A DNA stretch of 64,000 nt from Sphingobium sp. 15-1. GTDB taxonomy: Bacteria; Pseudomonadota; Alphaproteobacteria; Sphingomonadales; Sphingomonadaceae. The translations under genes and the position numbers were made by a program. How positions within the stretch are numbered: position 1 is the first letter of the stretch; each line of letters begins with the position of its first letter. Location: NCBI RefSeq assembly GCF_013375535.1, contig NZ_JABXJG010000001.1, positions 3,348,306-3,412,305 of the forward strand. Direction: 5' to 3'. Positions 29,445 to 40,622 of this stretch are shown here, in pieces. The notes under the pieces were generated by a model. That model had not been told where the DNA came from and did not search any database. It saw nothing but the letters and a program-made list of their open reading frames with translations.

Positions 29445-29833
29445 TATTTGACGATCCCCGTGAAGGCGATCTTGGCGATCGCGAAGACGCCCGCGGCCGC
29501 GCCGCCAAAGGCATAGAAGTTCAGCAGCAGCATCGAGAGGAAGGCCAGACCCTTGTCATGGACATAATCCTCCAGCATCACCTGCATCCCTAAGCGCAGG
29601 TGCCAGAAGATGCTGACGATCATCAGCATCAGCGGCACGGCGACCAGCGGATGGGCGATCCAGCCAACGACGCTCTGATAATCAAGGCCCGGCAGGGCGA
29701 TCAGGCTGAACAATAGCCACAGCACCAGCAACAGGTTGCCGATCGCGGTATAGCGCTGCGCCAGCCAGTGATGCGCGCCATGCTTGGCCGATCCAAGACC
29801 GCGGACGCGGCCGATTCCGGTTCCCGTTCCCAT
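29444..29833 (-). CDS. sdhD: Succinate dehydrogenase hydrophobic membrane anchor subunit
   Basis: A 129-residue anchor with three membrane helices that, with SdhC, binds heme b and ubiquinone. Visible are the early [20 protein letters not shown] and the heme-side [19 protein letters not shown]. The start overlaps the sdhC stop and the stop overlaps the sdhA start, showing tight translational coupling. Confidence 0.93.
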   Translation of the reverse strand: MGTGTGIGRVRGLGSAKHGAHHWLAQRYTAIGNLLLVLWLLFSLIALPGLDYQSVVGWIAHPLVAVPLMLMIVSIFWHLRLGMQVMLEDYVHDKGLAFLSMLLLNFYAFGGAAAGVFAIAKIAFTGIVK

Positions 29834-30228
29834 CAGAATTTCCCCGTGCAGATGGCGGCCCAGAAGGCGATGGTGAGGAGCGTCGAGAAGACGAAGGTCA
29901 GCAGCGACCAGCTCTTGTTGTTCTTGAGCTCATAGCCCGCGCCCATGTCGAGCACGAAATGGCGCAAGCCGGAGCAGAGATGCTGGAAGAAGAACCAGCT
30001 CAATCCCGCCATCACCAGATAACCGATGGGCGAGGTGGCGCACTGCACGAAGGTCGCATAGGCTTCCGGGCCGGAAGCGGCGGCCATCAGCCACCAGACC
30101 AGACCCAATGCCCCCGCCGTCGCCAGACCGTTGCCGGTCACGCGGTGCATGATGGAGACGGCCATGGCTGGCCCCCATTTCCAGATCGTCAAATGCGGCG
30201 AGAGCGGCCGGCTCGTGGTTCGCGCCAT
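29833..30228 (-). CDS. sdhC: Succinate dehydrogenase cytochrome b556 subunit
   Basis: A 131-residue anchor subunit. RPLSPHLTIWKWGPAMAVSI followed by MHRVTG is the SdhC signature, and the heme-ligand helix carries FFFQHLCSGLRHFVLDMG. ATG 30228 (MARTTSRPLSPH) is chosen because it follows GGGAAGAT; the longer open frame upstream is Arg/Pro-rich and not family-like. It is the first gene of sdhCDA. Confidence 0.95.
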   Translation of the reverse strand: MARTTSRPLSPHLTIWKWGPAMAVSIMHRVTGNGLATAGALGLVWWLMAAASGPEAYATFVQCATSPIGYLVMAGLSWFFFQHLCSGLRHFVLDMGAGYELKNNKSWSLLTFVFSTLLTIAFWAAICTGKF

Positions 30229-30544
30229 ATCTTCCCTACGTCCCTGATGTTTGTCCCTCGAGTCCCGTCCCCTTAGGAGCGAACCGCCAAGAGGGCAAGC
30301 CGCCCTGACCGGGCGACCAGTCGATCCTGGTCTGGGCCGTTCGGCATTCCGCCGGTCGCGCGCCGGAAATGCCGCTTTCGCGCGATCCGGAAAGCCGCCC
30401 GCTTTGGCCCGCCGCGCCGCGAAAGGGCGGAGCACCGCAGGCTTCCCGGCCACCGCCGCCCAATCGCGGCGGCCCTAAGAAGTGATTAACCAAATGGCGC
30501 TATCACCCGACGCTACAACGAGACCAATTGGGGTTCTGCCGCAT
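30229..30544. other. 316-base divergent region between sdhC and the chemoreceptor gene
   Basis: GC-rich and without a credible gene. It must hold the sdh promoter (minus) and the chemoreceptor promoter (plus). No clear -35/-10 pair or repeat element was identified. Confidence 0.5.
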
Positions 30545-31876
30545 ATGAATTCAGCCGCCACGCCCAAAAGCACCATCCTTGCGATGATGAGGGAGGTCGA
30601 CCCGCATGGAGAGCTGGCGCAGGGATTGCGCCGGATTCGCGACCTGGTAGGCGAAAACGCTACGACGGCTGCGCGCACCTTCTACGACAGCTATGTCGAG
30701 CAGACGAACCTCAAGACCAAGCTCAGCCCGGCCACGCTCGCCAAGATCGAGACGGAGGCGCATGAATATGTGCGCCAGAAGCTTGGCTATTATGAAGCGG
30801 GCGAATGGGCGATTTCTTCCATCTCCTGCGTCCGTCACGCCCGCAAGCAAGGGGCCCCGCTGCGCGCTGTGCTGATGCCCGTGGCCGCCGCCAACGAAAA
30901 GCTGATCGACCTCATCTGGCAACGGACGGAGGAGGAGGCGGAACGCCGCCGGCTGGTCCATATCATGATGCATGTCGGCATGATCGACGCCGGGCTGATG
31001 GCGAACATCCTTGCCAGCGACGAGGCCGAAGCCCAGCGCAATGAGCGCCAGCGTTTCGGCACCATGTTCGAACAGCGCATCGTGGGGGAGATAGACGGCG
31101 CCTCGCAACTGGGCGAATCGCTGCGCGAACAGGCGAAGGACGCCTCCGCCGCCACGCGGGGCATGCTGGGCAAGGCGTCGGAAGTCGCCGCCGCCGCCGA
31201 ACAATCCGCCCTGGCGATGCGCGAAGCCGCCCGCACCTCGGCAGGGCTGATCCGCGCTATCGAGGATGCCCGGACGGAGGTTGAGAGCGCCGCCGACGTC
31301 GCTCAGCGCGCCGCGCGCCAGTCGGGCGACGCCGTCGCCATGTCGACGACGCTGTCCGATCATGCCAAGTCCATCGAATCGATCCTGGGTCTGATCCGCG
31401 ACATTGCCGGCCAGACCAACTTGCTCGCGCTCAACGCCACGATCGAGGCCGCCCGTGCGGGCGATGCCGGACGCGGCTTCGCGGTGGTCGCACAGGAGGT
31501 GAAGAGCCTCGCCAACCAGACTGCCCGCGCAACGGACGAGATTGCGGGCAAGATCGCGGACATCCAGGCATCGACCCGCCAGTCGGTCGAAACCAACGAA
31601 CGCATCCGCGACACGGTGGGAGAGGTTCAGGCCAGCGCCGAACGCATCCGCCACGCCATGGACGCGCAGGCGCAGACGGTCACGATGATCACTGCGGCGG
31701 TGGACGAAACCGCGCTGGCCGCCGACTCCATGTCCTCGACCATCAGCGCGATCCGCCAGGATACCGAAGTGGTGGCGTCCGAAATCGACCAGCTCGAACG
31801 CGGGTTCATGAGCGTGGAAGGCAAGCTGTCCAGCCTGCGCGCCGCCTCTTCCGACTTTGGCCGTCAGGTGGCTTAG
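30545..31876 (+). CDS. Soluble methyl-accepting chemotaxis protein, possibly globin-coupled
   Basis: A 443-residue cytoplasmic chemoreceptor with no membrane segment. The C-terminal half has the MCP hairpin [20 protein letters not shown] then [20 protein letters not shown], the part that contacts CheA and CheW. The N-terminal 180 residues are helical, with [21 protein letters not shown] His followed by xxxxG resembles the proximal heme ligand region of globin-coupled sensors (H98 counted from this start), so it may sense oxygen. This is inference from pattern. The start could also be upstream at 30494. No che genes adjoin it. Confidence 0.85.
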   Translation: MNSAATPKSTILAMMREVDPHGELAQGLRRIRDLVGENATTAARTFYDSYVEQTNLKTKLSPATLAKIETEAHEYVRQKLGYYEAGEWAISSISCVRHARKQGAPLRAVLMPVAAANEKLIDLIWQRTEEEAERRRLVHIMMHVGMIDAGLMANILASDEAEAQRNERQRFGTMFEQRIVGEIDGASQLGESLREQAKDASAATRGMLGKASEVAAAAEQSALAMREAARTSAGLIRAIEDARTEVESAADVAQRAARQSGDAVAMSTTLSDHAKSIESILGLIRDIAGQTNLLALNATIEAARAGDAGRGFAVVAQEVKSLANQTARATDEIAGKIADIQASTRQSVETNERIRDTVGEVQASAERIRHAMDAQAQTVTMITAAVDETALAADSMSSTISAIRQDTEVVASEIDQLERGFMSVEGKLSSLRAASSDFGRQVA

Positions 31877-31939
31877 GCGTCCGGGTGACGAGAGCAGGAA
31901 TGTCTTGAATCCACCCAATCCCGAACGCAGCCAAATCCC

Positions 31940-32830
31940 TCAGCCATAAGCGGAAGCAGAAGGCCTCGCCGCTCGCTGGATCTGATCGCGTCCGGATCGC
32001 TTGGCGTGGTAGAGCGCCTCGTCGGCCATGCTGATCGCCGCCGTCACCGGACCGCCGCGCCAGGCGCAGAGCCCGGCGGAGAAGGTGACCGGCTGGCCGT
32101 TCACCGCGCCGACCGGTTCCTGCCGCATCCGTTCCGCGATGCGCGCCAGCGACCAGCTCGCCTCATCCTCGATCGCGTCCTGATAGAAGATAGCGAATTC
32201 CTCGCCGCCCCAGCGAGCGACGATGTCGATGCGGCGGGTCTGCGACGACAGGCGCGTGGCGAAGCCGGTCAACAGCCGGTCGCCCGCATCATGGCCCAGC
32301 ACGTCGTTGACCTGCTTGAAATGGTCGAGGTCGATGATCGCGATGCACCCCCGGCGCCGGGAAAGCGGCAGCGCGTCGAGCTGCGCCAGGAAACCGCGCC
32401 GGTTGGCGATGCCGGTCAGAGCATCCTCATGCGCGGCGATGTTCAGTTCGTCGATCTGTTCCTGCGTGGCGGTGGCCGCCCGGCGCACCCCGGAAAGGCG
32501 CATCCCGGAAAAGAGCCGGAATATGATGTCGCTGACTTCCGGCAGGGTCGGCGCGCCTGTCTTGCGCTCCGTCCCCTCTTGCGGGTGCAGCGCATCCGCC
32601 AGGGCGTGGATCGGGTCCAGCAACGCGCCGATGCCCAGCAGCGCCCCGGCGGCGCCCGCCATGGTGGCGAGCGTCAGGACGATGAACTCCGCCCAGGCGA
32701 TCCGCCCTGTCGCCGCTCCCCAGCCCATATAGCCCAGCAGCGGCAAATGGGTGGTGACGAAGCAGAGGGCGAAGAGGCGGAACCGCAGGGAACGGGGAAA
32801 GATGAAGGATGTTGTGAGATAGAATTGCAT
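31940..32830 (-). CDS. GGDEF diguanylate cyclase, membrane-associated
   Basis: A 296-residue protein with two membrane segments (ALCFVTTHLPLLGYMGWGAA and FIVLTLATMAGAAGALLGIG) and a GGDEF domain. ALTGIANRRGF, IDLDHFKQVNDVLGHDAGD and the active GGEEF in RWGGEEFAIF suggest it makes c-di-GMP. An RRID tetrad five residues before GGEEF is the inhibitory I-site (RxxD). I chose ATG 32830 (MQFYLTTSFIFPRSLR), after a GGG-rich leader, over 32890. It stands alone between the convergent chemoreceptor and pduO. Confidence 0.93.
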   Translation of the reverse strand: MQFYLTTSFIFPRSLRFRLFALCFVTTHLPLLGYMGWGAATGRIAWAEFIVLTLATMAGAAGALLGIGALLDPIHALADALHPQEGTERKTGAPTLPEVSDIIFRLFSGMRLSGVRRAATATQEQIDELNIAAHEDALTGIANRRGFLAQLDALPLSRRRGCIAIIDLDHFKQVNDVLGHDAGDRLLTGFATRLSSQTRRIDIVARWGGEEFAIFYQDAIEDEASWSLARIAERMRQEPVGAVNGQPVTFSAGLCAWRGGPVTAAISMADEALYHAKRSGRDQIQRAARPSASAYG

Positions 32831-32961
32831 CCCTGGCCCCCAGCGGTTGAAATCGGGGCCCAAAATTGGTGCGGCGGGTAAAAAGGGCATGAAGGAACAG
32901 GGTTAACGCGCAGCTCCGCGCGCGCGCCATGGACGAGCCGTGCCGCCCCTGAGTCGAATGG

Positions 32962-33531
32962 TTAGCGGGACGCCCCCGGCACCCATTTCACGTCATCCGC
33001 GCCATTGCCGTTCAGCCGCCGGGCCAGCACGAACAGCAGGTCGGACAGCCGGTTGAGATAGGCCAGCGCCTGGGGATTGAGCGCCACCTCGGCCGCGGCG
33101 GCGGTCGCGCTGCGTTCGGCGCGACGGGTGACGGCGCGGGCCAGATGCACGGCGGCGGCGGCGGGCGACCCGCCCGGCAGGACGAAGCTGTCCAACGGCG
33201 CCAGTTCAGCGTTCATCGCGTCGATCTGCCGCTCCAGCCGCTCGACCTGGGAGGTGACGATGCGCAGCGCCCAGGGCGCGTCCTCCCCCTCCGGCACGGG
33301 CGTGGCGAGGTCGGCGCCCAGATCGAACAGATCATTCTGGATCATGGTCAGCCACTCCGCCTCGGGCGCCTTGCCGATCGCCACGATGGCCAGCCCGATG
33401 GCGCTGTTCGCCTCATCCACGTCGCCCACTGCCTGCATGCGCGGGGCGTGCTTGGGCAGGCGCGAACCGTCGACAAGGCCGGTCGTTCCCGCGTCCCCGG
33501 TGCGGGTGTAGATCTTGTTGAGCTTCACCAT
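32962..33531 (-). CDS. Cob(I)yrinic acid a,c-diamide adenosyltransferase, PduO type
   Basis: A 189-residue corrinoid adenosyltransferase that makes adenosylcobalamin from cob(I)alamin and ATP. The family N-terminus MVKLNKIYTRTGDAGTTGLV (ATP site) is followed by VGDVDEANSAIGLA, FVLPGGSPAAAAVHLARAV, CRRAER-like TRRAERSA and the terminal YLNRLSDLLFVLARRLN. Last gene of gluQRS-HIG1-pduO. Confidence 0.95.
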   Translation of the reverse strand: MVKLNKIYTRTGDAGTTGLVDGSRLPKHAPRMQAVGDVDEANSAIGLAIVAIGKAPEAEWLTMIQNDLFDLGADLATPVPEGEDAPWALRIVTSQVERLERQIDAMNAELAPLDSFVLPGGSPAAAAVHLARAVTRRAERSATAAAAEVALNPQALAYLNRLSDLLFVLARRLNGNGADDVKWVPGASR

Positions 33532-33547
33532 GACGGGTCGCGGCCCT

Positions 33548-33781
33548 TCAACCGTTGCCCTTCATCAGCAGCAATATGGCGACGATGATCACCGCCACCG
33601 CCTGGAACAGGATGCGGTTCATCATCATCCTGTTCTGCTTCAGGCTGGACTGGCTGGGCCCACCGTCGGGCGAGTTCAACTGTTCCTTGGTCGCCTGCAG
33701 AAAGGCGATGATCCCCCGGATCAGCGCGAACAGGGTGGCGCCCATGGCCAGGATCAGGGCGATGACAAGAATGATGTTCAT
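33548..33781 (-). CDS. HIG1-type twin transmembrane protein
   Basis: A 77-residue protein with two membrane helices (IILVIALILAMGATLFALIR and ILFQAVAVIIVAILLLMKG) joined by a polar segment containing QNRMMMNRILFQ. This matches the small bacterial HIG1-domain proteins related to the hypoxia-induced family that stabilise respiratory complexes in mitochondria. The bacterial role is not established. It sits between gluQRS and pduO on the same strand. Confidence 0.82.
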   Translation of the reverse strand: MNIILVIALILAMGATLFALIRGIIAFLQATKEQLNSPDGGPSQSSLKQNRMMMNRILFQAVAVIIVAILLLMKGNG

Positions 33782-33790
33782 GGCGTGAAT

Positions 33791-34696
33791 CTAGGCCTTG
33801 CCCAAGGAAATGCCAATCGGAAAGCGCGCCTGGCGCAGATCGTCGGCCAGGCGTCGCGGATCGACGCCCTGCGCCCGCAGATCGGCCAGCGCGATCGATC
33901 CGTCGCGCTTGGCCAGCCGCCTGCCGTCTGGCCCCAGCAGCAGGGGGTGGTGGACATAAAAGGGAGAGGGGAGGCCAAGCAGCGCCTGGATCAGCCGGTG
34001 AATATCCGTCGCGTTTAACAGGTCGCCGCCGCGCAGCACATGGCTCACGTCCATCGCCGCATCGTCCAGCGTGCAGGAGAGATGGTAGCTGGCGGGGGCG
34101 TCCTTGCGCGCCAGCACGACATCGCCCGCTGCCAGCGGTCTGGCCTGGATCGCCTGCGCTCGTGCCGCTTCTCCGGGGGGAAAGGGCAGGGCGTTCCACG
34201 TCAGAGGCCCCGCCTGTTCCACGGCCTGCGCCATGTCGATCCGCCAGGCATGGGGATCGCCCGCCGCGATCCGCCGGGCCCGTTCGTCGCTGGCCAATCC
34301 CCGGCATGTCCCCGGATAGACCGGCCCTTCCGGCCCATGCGGCGCGGTGGCGCTCGCTATGATGTCGGCGCGGGTGCAGAAGCAGGGATAGAGCAATCCC
34401 ATCGCCTCCAGCCGCCGCAACGCCGCTTCATAATGGTCCAGCCGTTCCGACTGGAAGACGATGTCGCCATCCCATGCGATACCCAGCCAGCGCAGATCCT
34501 CGACGATCCCCGCCACATGCTCCGGCCGGCTGCGCGTGCCGTCTATATCCTCGATCCGTAGGCGGAACGATCCGCCCAGCGCATGGGCCAGGTCCATGGC
34601 CAGCAGCGCCGACCAGGCGTGTCCGACATGCAACCTACCGGTTGGGCTCGGCGCGAAGCGAGTCACCATATGCTGTGGTTCGGCCGATTGAATCAT
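33791..34696 (-). CDS. gluQRS: Glutamyl-Q tRNA(Asp) synthetase
   Basis: A 301-residue GluRS paralog without the anticodon-binding domain. It transfers glutamate onto queuosine of tRNA-Asp. FAPSPTGRLHVGHAWSALLA holds the HIGH motif and RRLAKRDGSIAL the KMSKS equivalent. A zinc-site-like CFCTR with later YPGTC is present. The start may be the second ATG, nine codons in (MVTRFAPSPTG). First gene of gluQRS-HIG1-pduO. Confidence 0.93.
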   Translation of the reverse strand: MIQSAEPQHMVTRFAPSPTGRLHVGHAWSALLAMDLAHALGGSFRLRIEDIDGTRSRPEHVAGIVEDLRWLGIAWDGDIVFQSERLDHYEAALRRLEAMGLLYPCFCTRADIIASATAPHGPEGPVYPGTCRGLASDERARRIAAGDPHAWRIDMAQAVEQAGPLTWNALPFPPGEAARAQAIQARPLAAGDVVLARKDAPASYHLSCTLDDAAMDVSHVLRGGDLLNATDIHRLIQALLGLPSPFYVHHPLLLGPDGRRLAKRDGSIALADLRAQGVDPRRLADDLRQARFPIGISLGKA

Positions 34697-34792
34697 ACTG
34701 GCCCTTGACGGGATGGGGTTGTTAATGCTGTCATGCTCCCGTCACGTTTCTGGTCAATCAGAGCGGAGGCAAAGGGGCTTGAAGGGTAATAT

Positions 34793-35359
34793 ATGTACCA
34801 TCCCGACCTGATACGACATCCGGAAAACTGTCCGGCCCTGGTCTTGAATGCGGACTACACGCCGTTAAGCTATTATCCGTTGAGCCTCTGGCCCTGGCAA
34901 ACCGCCATCAAGGCGGTTTTTTTGGATCGGGTGGACATCGTCGCCAGCTATGAGCGGCAGGTGCACAGTCCCAGCATGCAGATGCAGATTCCTTCGGTGA
35001 TCGCGCTGAAGCAATATGTGAAGCCGTCGGAACATCCCGCCTTCACCCGGTTCAACCTGTTCCTGCGCGACAAGTTCGCCTGCCAATATTGCGGTTCGCC
35101 CCATGACCTGACCTTCGACCATGTCATTCCGCGCCGTGCCGGCGGCCGCACGACCTGGGAAAATGTCGCCACGGCCTGCTCCCCCTGCAACCTGAAGAAA
35201 GGCGGCCGCACGCCCAAGGAAGCGCATATGCGGCTCCACGTGACGCCGATCCGCCCGACGAGCTGGCAGTTGCAGGAACATGGCCGCGCCTTCCCGCCCA
35301 ACTATCTGCATGAAAGCTGGCACGACTGGCTTTATTGGGACGTCGAACTGCTGGCCTGA
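34793..35359 (+). CDS. HNH endonuclease family protein
   Basis: A 188-residue protein with a central HNH zinc finger: FACQYCGSPHDLTFDHVIPR, then GGRTTWENVATACSPCNLKK. The zinc cysteine pairs CQYC and CSPC and the catalytic His in DHVIPR are intact. The long conserved N-terminus (ALVLNADYTPLSYYPLSLWP) marks the stand-alone alphaproteobacterial type, not a homing endonuclease in an intron or intein. Cellular role unknown. It is divergent from gluQRS and convergent with the Crp-family gene. Confidence 0.9.
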   Translation: MYHPDLIRHPENCPALVLNADYTPLSYYPLSLWPWQTAIKAVFLDRVDIVASYERQVHSPSMQMQIPSVIALKQYVKPSEHPAFTRFNLFLRDKFACQYCGSPHDLTFDHVIPRRAGGRTTWENVATACSPCNLKKGGRTPKEAHMRLHVTPIRPTSWQLQEHGRAFPPNYLHESWHDWLYWDVELLA

Positions 35360-35390
35360 ATGGCGTGTGGTGTCGCCTGGGAAAAATATG

Positions 35391-35480
35391 TGCTCCTGCG
35401 GAGGCAGGAGCCCAGTTCAAACGGCGGGCCTGGGCTGAATGCGAGCCACTTGTCTCGCTTCAGTGCCTTCACAGGGGCAC
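35391..35480. repeat. Family B palindromic repeat after the HNH gene
   Basis: TGCTCCTGCGGAGGCAGGAG then CCCAGTTC, a core with GCGAGCCACTTGTCTCGC, and a decayed right arm. It shares its core with the copy at 5784. It lies between two convergent genes. Confidence 0.78.
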
Positions 35481-35503
35481 ATTGCTTGGGGTTGAAGCGG
35501 CTC

Positions 35504-36238
35504 TCAACCCGAAGCCGGCAACCAGTCCAGGTCCATATCCTTGTGCCGGTTGGTATAATGGCCGATCTCTTCCAGCCGCGGCATGTCGCGCAGAGTGATC
35601 CGCCCATTGGCCCGGCTAATCAGCCCTTCCTGCTCCATCTGCCGGATCATCCGGTTCACATGGACGGAGGTGAGGCCGATCGCGTCGCCAATCTCCTCCT
35701 GCGTCAGCTTGAGGTCGAAACTGTCGGTGATCCCGTCGTCCGTCACCCTCAACCGGTCGAAAATATCGAGCAGGAAGGAGGCGACCCGCGCCTTGGCCGA
35801 CGTTCGCCCCAATGAGGCGAGCCGGTCCGTCAGCGCGACGCGCTCCGCATTGGACAGCAGGAACAGCAGCGCGGCGACCCTGGGATATTCCTCCAGCAAC
35901 CGGCGCAGCGCATGCTTGTCGAACGGACAGATGATCGCGTCCGACAGCGCCACCAGCGATTCCGGCGCCCGGTTGTAGACCGTGCTGGCCGATCCGATGA
36001 AGTCGCCGGGAAAATAGACGCGCAATATCTGCCGGCTCCCGTCCGGCAGAATGACGAAGCTCATCACCCGTCCTTCGCGCAGGACAAACAGCTCGGTCAC
36101 CGTGTCGTTGACGCGTTGGATCATCGCGCCGCGCCTTACCTTGCGGGGATTTTCTTCCAGCCTTGCAAGCGCCTTCTTCTCCATATCGGACAGGGGCACA
36201 TGCTTCGCCAGCCTGTCCGCGAAACAACTTGTTGCCAC
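35504..36238 (-). CDS. Crp/Fnr family transcriptional regulator
   Basis: A 244-residue regulator. The cyclic-nucleotide-type beta barrel (TELFVLREGRVMSFVILPDG, YFPGDFIGSAS) precedes a dimer helix and an HTH_CRP domain (TQEEIGDAIGLTSVHVNRMI). There is no N-terminal cysteine cluster, so it is not an iron-sulfur FNR; the signal is unknown. I propose a GTG start at 36238 (VATSCFADRLAKHVPLSD) because GAAGG sits about ten bases upstream. It is divergent from murA. Confidence 0.88.
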   Translation of the reverse strand: MATSCFADRLAKHVPLSDMEKKALARLEENPRKVRRGAMIQRVNDTVTELFVLREGRVMSFVILPDGSRQILRVYFPGDFIGSASTVYNRAPESLVALSDAIICPFDKHALRRLLEEYPRVAALLFLLSNAERVALTDRLASLGRTSAKARVASFLLDIFDRLRVTDDGITDSFDLKLTQEEIGDAIGLTSVHVNRMIRQMEQEGLISRANGRITLRDMPRLEEIGHYTNRHKDMDLDWLPASG

Positions 36239-36446
36239 CAAAAACACCTTCTTGTTTGCATTCTCGTTACGATGGCAAAACGCCCCACGCGTCTTTTGGC
36301 TGCATTTGCGCAAGATGCACTAAACTCGATCAATAATGGGCGCGCGAACGCACAAATGTTTCATCGCGGTGTCAGAAAAAGGCAGGCAGTCCCGATGCCG
36401 TGCCGACCGCCTTGCGAAAACCGCAATTAACGGTAAGAACCCAGCG

Positions 36447-37722
<1,276 letters not shown>

Positions 37723-37730
<8 letters not shown>

Positions 37731-39246
37731 AGGGCGCGGGCTCGAGACCGATCGCGCGGCGCTGCTGGCGCGCTACGATCTCGATACCGGCGGCTTTGCC
37801 ACGCTCGATCAGATTACGGCCTTTGCCGCCGCGCTCTGCGAAACGCCGATCGCGCTCGTCAGCATCGTCGAGGAAGATCGTCAGCGCTTCCTGGCCCGCA
37901 CCGGACTGGATGCGGAGGAAACGCCCCGCGACGTGTCTTTCTGCGCCCATGCCATGCTGGGAGACGCGATCTTCGTGGTGCCCGACGCCACGCTCGACCC
38001 GCAATTTGCCGATAATGCGCTTGTGACCAGCGCGCCTTTCATCCGTTTCTATGCCGGCGCGCCGCTGATCGACAGAGAGGGCGGCTCGCTGGGCGCGCTC
38101 TGCGTCATCGACGACAAGCCGCGTCCGGACCTCACCCCTCTCCAGCGGCAGGGACTGACGCTGTTGGCCCGGCAGGTGATGGTGGAACTGGAAGGGCGCC
38201 GCCGCGACCGCGACGTCATTGCCCAGCAGGAAAAGGACGCGCAGGCGGTGGTCGAAAGCGACCGCATGTTCCGCACCCTGGCCGACACCATGCCGCAAAT
38301 GGTCTGGTCGGCTCTGCCCGATGGTTACAATGATTATTTCAACGCCCGGTGGTACGAATTTACCGGCGTCCCGCAGGGCGCCACCGATGGCGAGGGGTGG
38401 AGCGCCATCTTCCATCCGGAGGATCAGCCGCGGGCCTGGGAACGCTGGCGCCACAGCCTGGCGACCGGCGATCCCTATGAGATCGAATATCGCATGCGCC
38501 ATCATGGCGGCGACTATCGCTGGACGCTGGGCCGCGCGCTGCCGATCCGGGATGGGGAAGGGACGATCATCCGCTGGATCGGCACCTGCACCGACATCAA
38601 CGACCAGATCGCGATGGTGGAGGAGCGGGAGGTCATCGCCCATGAACTGTCCCACCGCATCAAGAACATCTTTTCGGTGATTTCCGGTCTGATCGGTCTG
38701 TCGGCGCGCACGCATCCCGAAATCCGCGCGGCTGCCGACGATCTGCGCGACCGCATCATGGCGCTGGGCCGCGCCCATGATTTCGTGCGGCCGCACGGCC
38801 CCAATTCCCAACCCGATCATGGCGAGGGTCTGCTCTGGGGCATATTGGAGCAGATTTTCGCGCCCTATCGCGACGCGCTCGGGCCCCGCATCCATTATTT
38901 CGGGGACAATCCCGCCATTGACGACCGTTCGGCCACGCCCTTGGCGCTGCTATTCCATGAGCTGGCGACCAACGCCGCCAAATATGGTGCGCTCTCCGTG
39001 CCCGAAGGCCGCGTCGCGATAGAGGTGCGGGGCGAGGATGGGGACATCCGCATCGACTGGCGGGAAGAGGGCGGCCCGCCCGCCGTTCCCGCGACCAGTC
39101 AGGGCTTTGGCAGCCGGCTGATGCAGCTCAGCATCGAACGGCAATTGGGGGGACGCATGATCCGCGACTGGCGGCCCGAAGGCCTCTGCCTCAGCCTCTG
39201 GATTCCAGCCCGGTCCATGAGCCGGACGACGGCAGGAAAGGCGTGA
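37723..39246 (+). CDS. GAF-PAS-HWE family sensor histidine kinase
   Basis: A 507-residue soluble kinase. A GAF domain covers roughly residues 20-165 ([20 protein letters not shown]), a PAS domain with PAC motif 185-300 ([27 protein letters not shown]), then an HWE/HisKA_2 region with the phospho-acceptor H311 in [16 protein letters not shown] and an ATPase domain with [20 protein letters not shown]. The GAF resembles those of bacteriophytochrome-like sensors, but I see no chromophore cysteine motif. It overlaps murA by eight bases, and its 3' end overlaps a convergent receiver gene by 56 bases. A partnership with that receiver is plausible but unproven. Confidence 0.92.
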
Positions 39247-39628
39247 AACCGGCGATTTCGGCGGCTTCCAATTCCGGCTGATCGGTCGCCGCCAGAAGCA
39301 GGGTTTCCGCGATACTGCGGGCGCGGAACGGCTTGGTGATGACGCCGAGCGCGGCGGCGGAGGCCGCGCCGATCTGCGCGGGATTGGCGGTCACATAGAT
39401 GACGCGGATGCCATATTGGCTGGCCAGTTCGACGCCGATGCCAGGCCCCGTCGGTCCGTCGCGCAGATTGAGGTCGACCAGCGCGATGTCGCAATCATCG
39501 GCCGCGTCAAGCGCCGCCTGACGATCGGCCGCGATGGCGCCGACCGTGAACCCCGCATCCTCGACGATATGCTCGATCTCCAGTGCGACGAAAATCTCGT
39601 CTTCTACGATCAGAACCTTTTTGCTCAT
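39191..39628 (-). CDS. Single-domain response regulator
   Basis: A 145-residue CheY-like receiver. KKVLIVEDEIFVALEIEHIV gives the acidic pocket, IALVDLNLRDG the phospho-acceptor (D52), VIYVTANPAQIG the conserved Thr and VITKPFRARSI the Lys. There is no output domain. Its 3' end is antisense to the last 56 bases of the HWE kinase gene. ATG 39628 is preferred over 39640. Confidence 0.92.
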   Translation of the reverse strand: MSKKVLIVEDEIFVALEIEHIVEDAGFTVGAIAADRQAALDAADDCDIALVDLNLRDGPTGPGIGVELASQYGIRVIYVTANPAQIGAASAAALGVITKPFRARSIAETLLLAATDQPELEAAEIAGFTPFLPSSGSWTGLESRG

Positions 39629-39700
39629 CCCAAAACCCACGCAACTGGAGGCGATAAATGCGCAAATCGCCAGCCGGTTCCCGCAGGCGCGAAAAAACTT

Positions 39701-39928
39701 TCACCCGCTATTGTCCGGAACGCTGGTCCAGAGCGTCTCGAAATCGGTCCCCCGCATCAGCAGGACAGAGGCCGGATAACCCGCCTCGCCAGCCTTGCGC
39801 GCTGTCGCCGTGGCGTTTTCCACAGCGGCTTCGCGCGTCGCGAACGGCCCATAATAGCGATTGTCGAGATTGATCTTCCATACGCCCTCATGTTCCAGGA
39901 CGATGTAGCGGGCATGGGGCAGGGACAC
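39701..39928 (-). CDS. Conserved small protein (DUF2188-like)
   Basis: A 75-residue cytoplasmic protein, RYIVLEHEGVWKINLDNRYY followed by GPFATREAAVENATATARKA. The W-x-I...G-x-F-x-T-x-x-E-A pattern recalls small DUF2188 proteins. It begins with GTG right after the alkA stop (no spacing), preceded by GAGG, so it is translationally coupled to alkA. Function unknown. Confidence 0.72.
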   Translation of the reverse strand: MSLPHARYIVLEHEGVWKINLDNRYYGPFATREAAVENATATARKAGEAGYPASVLLMRGTDFETLWTSVPDNSG

Positions 39929-40546
39929 CTACAAAACCTCCGTATTATAATGATGCCAGGCCATGATCGCCGCCGCGCCGCGATGGGGGCGCCAGCCTTC
40001 GGCCAGTTCGCGCGTCAGCTTTTCGCTGGGCCGTTTGGGCAGGCCCAATATGCGTCCCACCTCGATCTGCACGGCCAGGTCGCCCGCCGGCCAGATGTCG
40101 GGCCGCCCTTCCGCGAACAGCAGGTAGATTTCCGCCGACCAGCGCCCGATCCCCTTGATTCGCACCAGTTGGGCGATGGCTTCCTCGTCATCGGCGGGCA
40201 AATCGCGCAGGTCGATGCCGCCGCTCACCACCAGTTCGGCCAGGCTGCGGGCATAGCCCTGCTTCTGCCGCGACAGGCCGCAGGCGCGCAAGGCATCGAA
40301 GTCGCGGGCGAGCAGCGCGTCGGGCGCGCAGCCTTCGCCCAGTTCCGCCTCCAGCTTGCGCCATACCGCCGCCGCCGCCGCGACGCTCACCTGCTGGCCG
40401 ACGATGGTGCGCAGCAAGGTTTCATAGCCCGGCTCGCGGACACGGGGCAGAGGATAGCCGACCCGGCCGATCGCGGCGGCGAAACCGGGCTCCATCGCGG
40501 CGATATTATCCAGGCTGGCGCGCAATTGTTCTGCCGTGGTCACCAT
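39929..40546 (-). CDS. DNA-3-methyladenine glycosylase II (AlkA-like)
   Basis: A 205-residue HhH-GPD glycosylase that removes alkylated bases. The core has [20 protein letters not shown], the helix-hairpin-helix [18 protein letters not shown] and the catalytic Asp in PAGDLAVQ. It lacks the N-terminal TBP-like domain of E. coli AlkA, so is the short form. ATG 40546 ([14 protein letters not shown]) is chosen; the open frame upstream runs into the divergent ferredoxin promoter. It is followed without a gap by the 75-residue protein. Confidence 0.92.
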   Translation of the reverse strand: MVTTAEQLRASLDNIAAMEPGFAAAIGRVGYPLPRVREPGYETLLRTIVGQQVSVAAAAAVWRKLEAELGEGCAPDALLARDFDALRACGLSRQKQGYARSLAELVVSGGIDLRDLPADDEEAIAQLVRIKGIGRWSAEIYLLFAEGRPDIWPAGDLAVQIEVGRILGLPKRPSEKLTRELAEGWRPHRGAAAIMAWHHYNTEVL

Positions 40547-40622
40547 AGAATTGCGGTCCGCCCTTGATTTCCCGCTGCCCGTCCGACATGAGCGGCGGGA
40601 AAATTTTGAGGGACCTGGGTAC

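Noticed and set aside
27687..29516. A 609-codon open frame opposite sdhA
   Set aside because: Shadow of SdhA; composition is Arg/His-rich without motifs.
34793..35359. Homing endonuclease or restriction enzyme
   Set aside because: The HNH protein is a stand-alone conserved type, not in an intron or intein and without a methylase neighbour.
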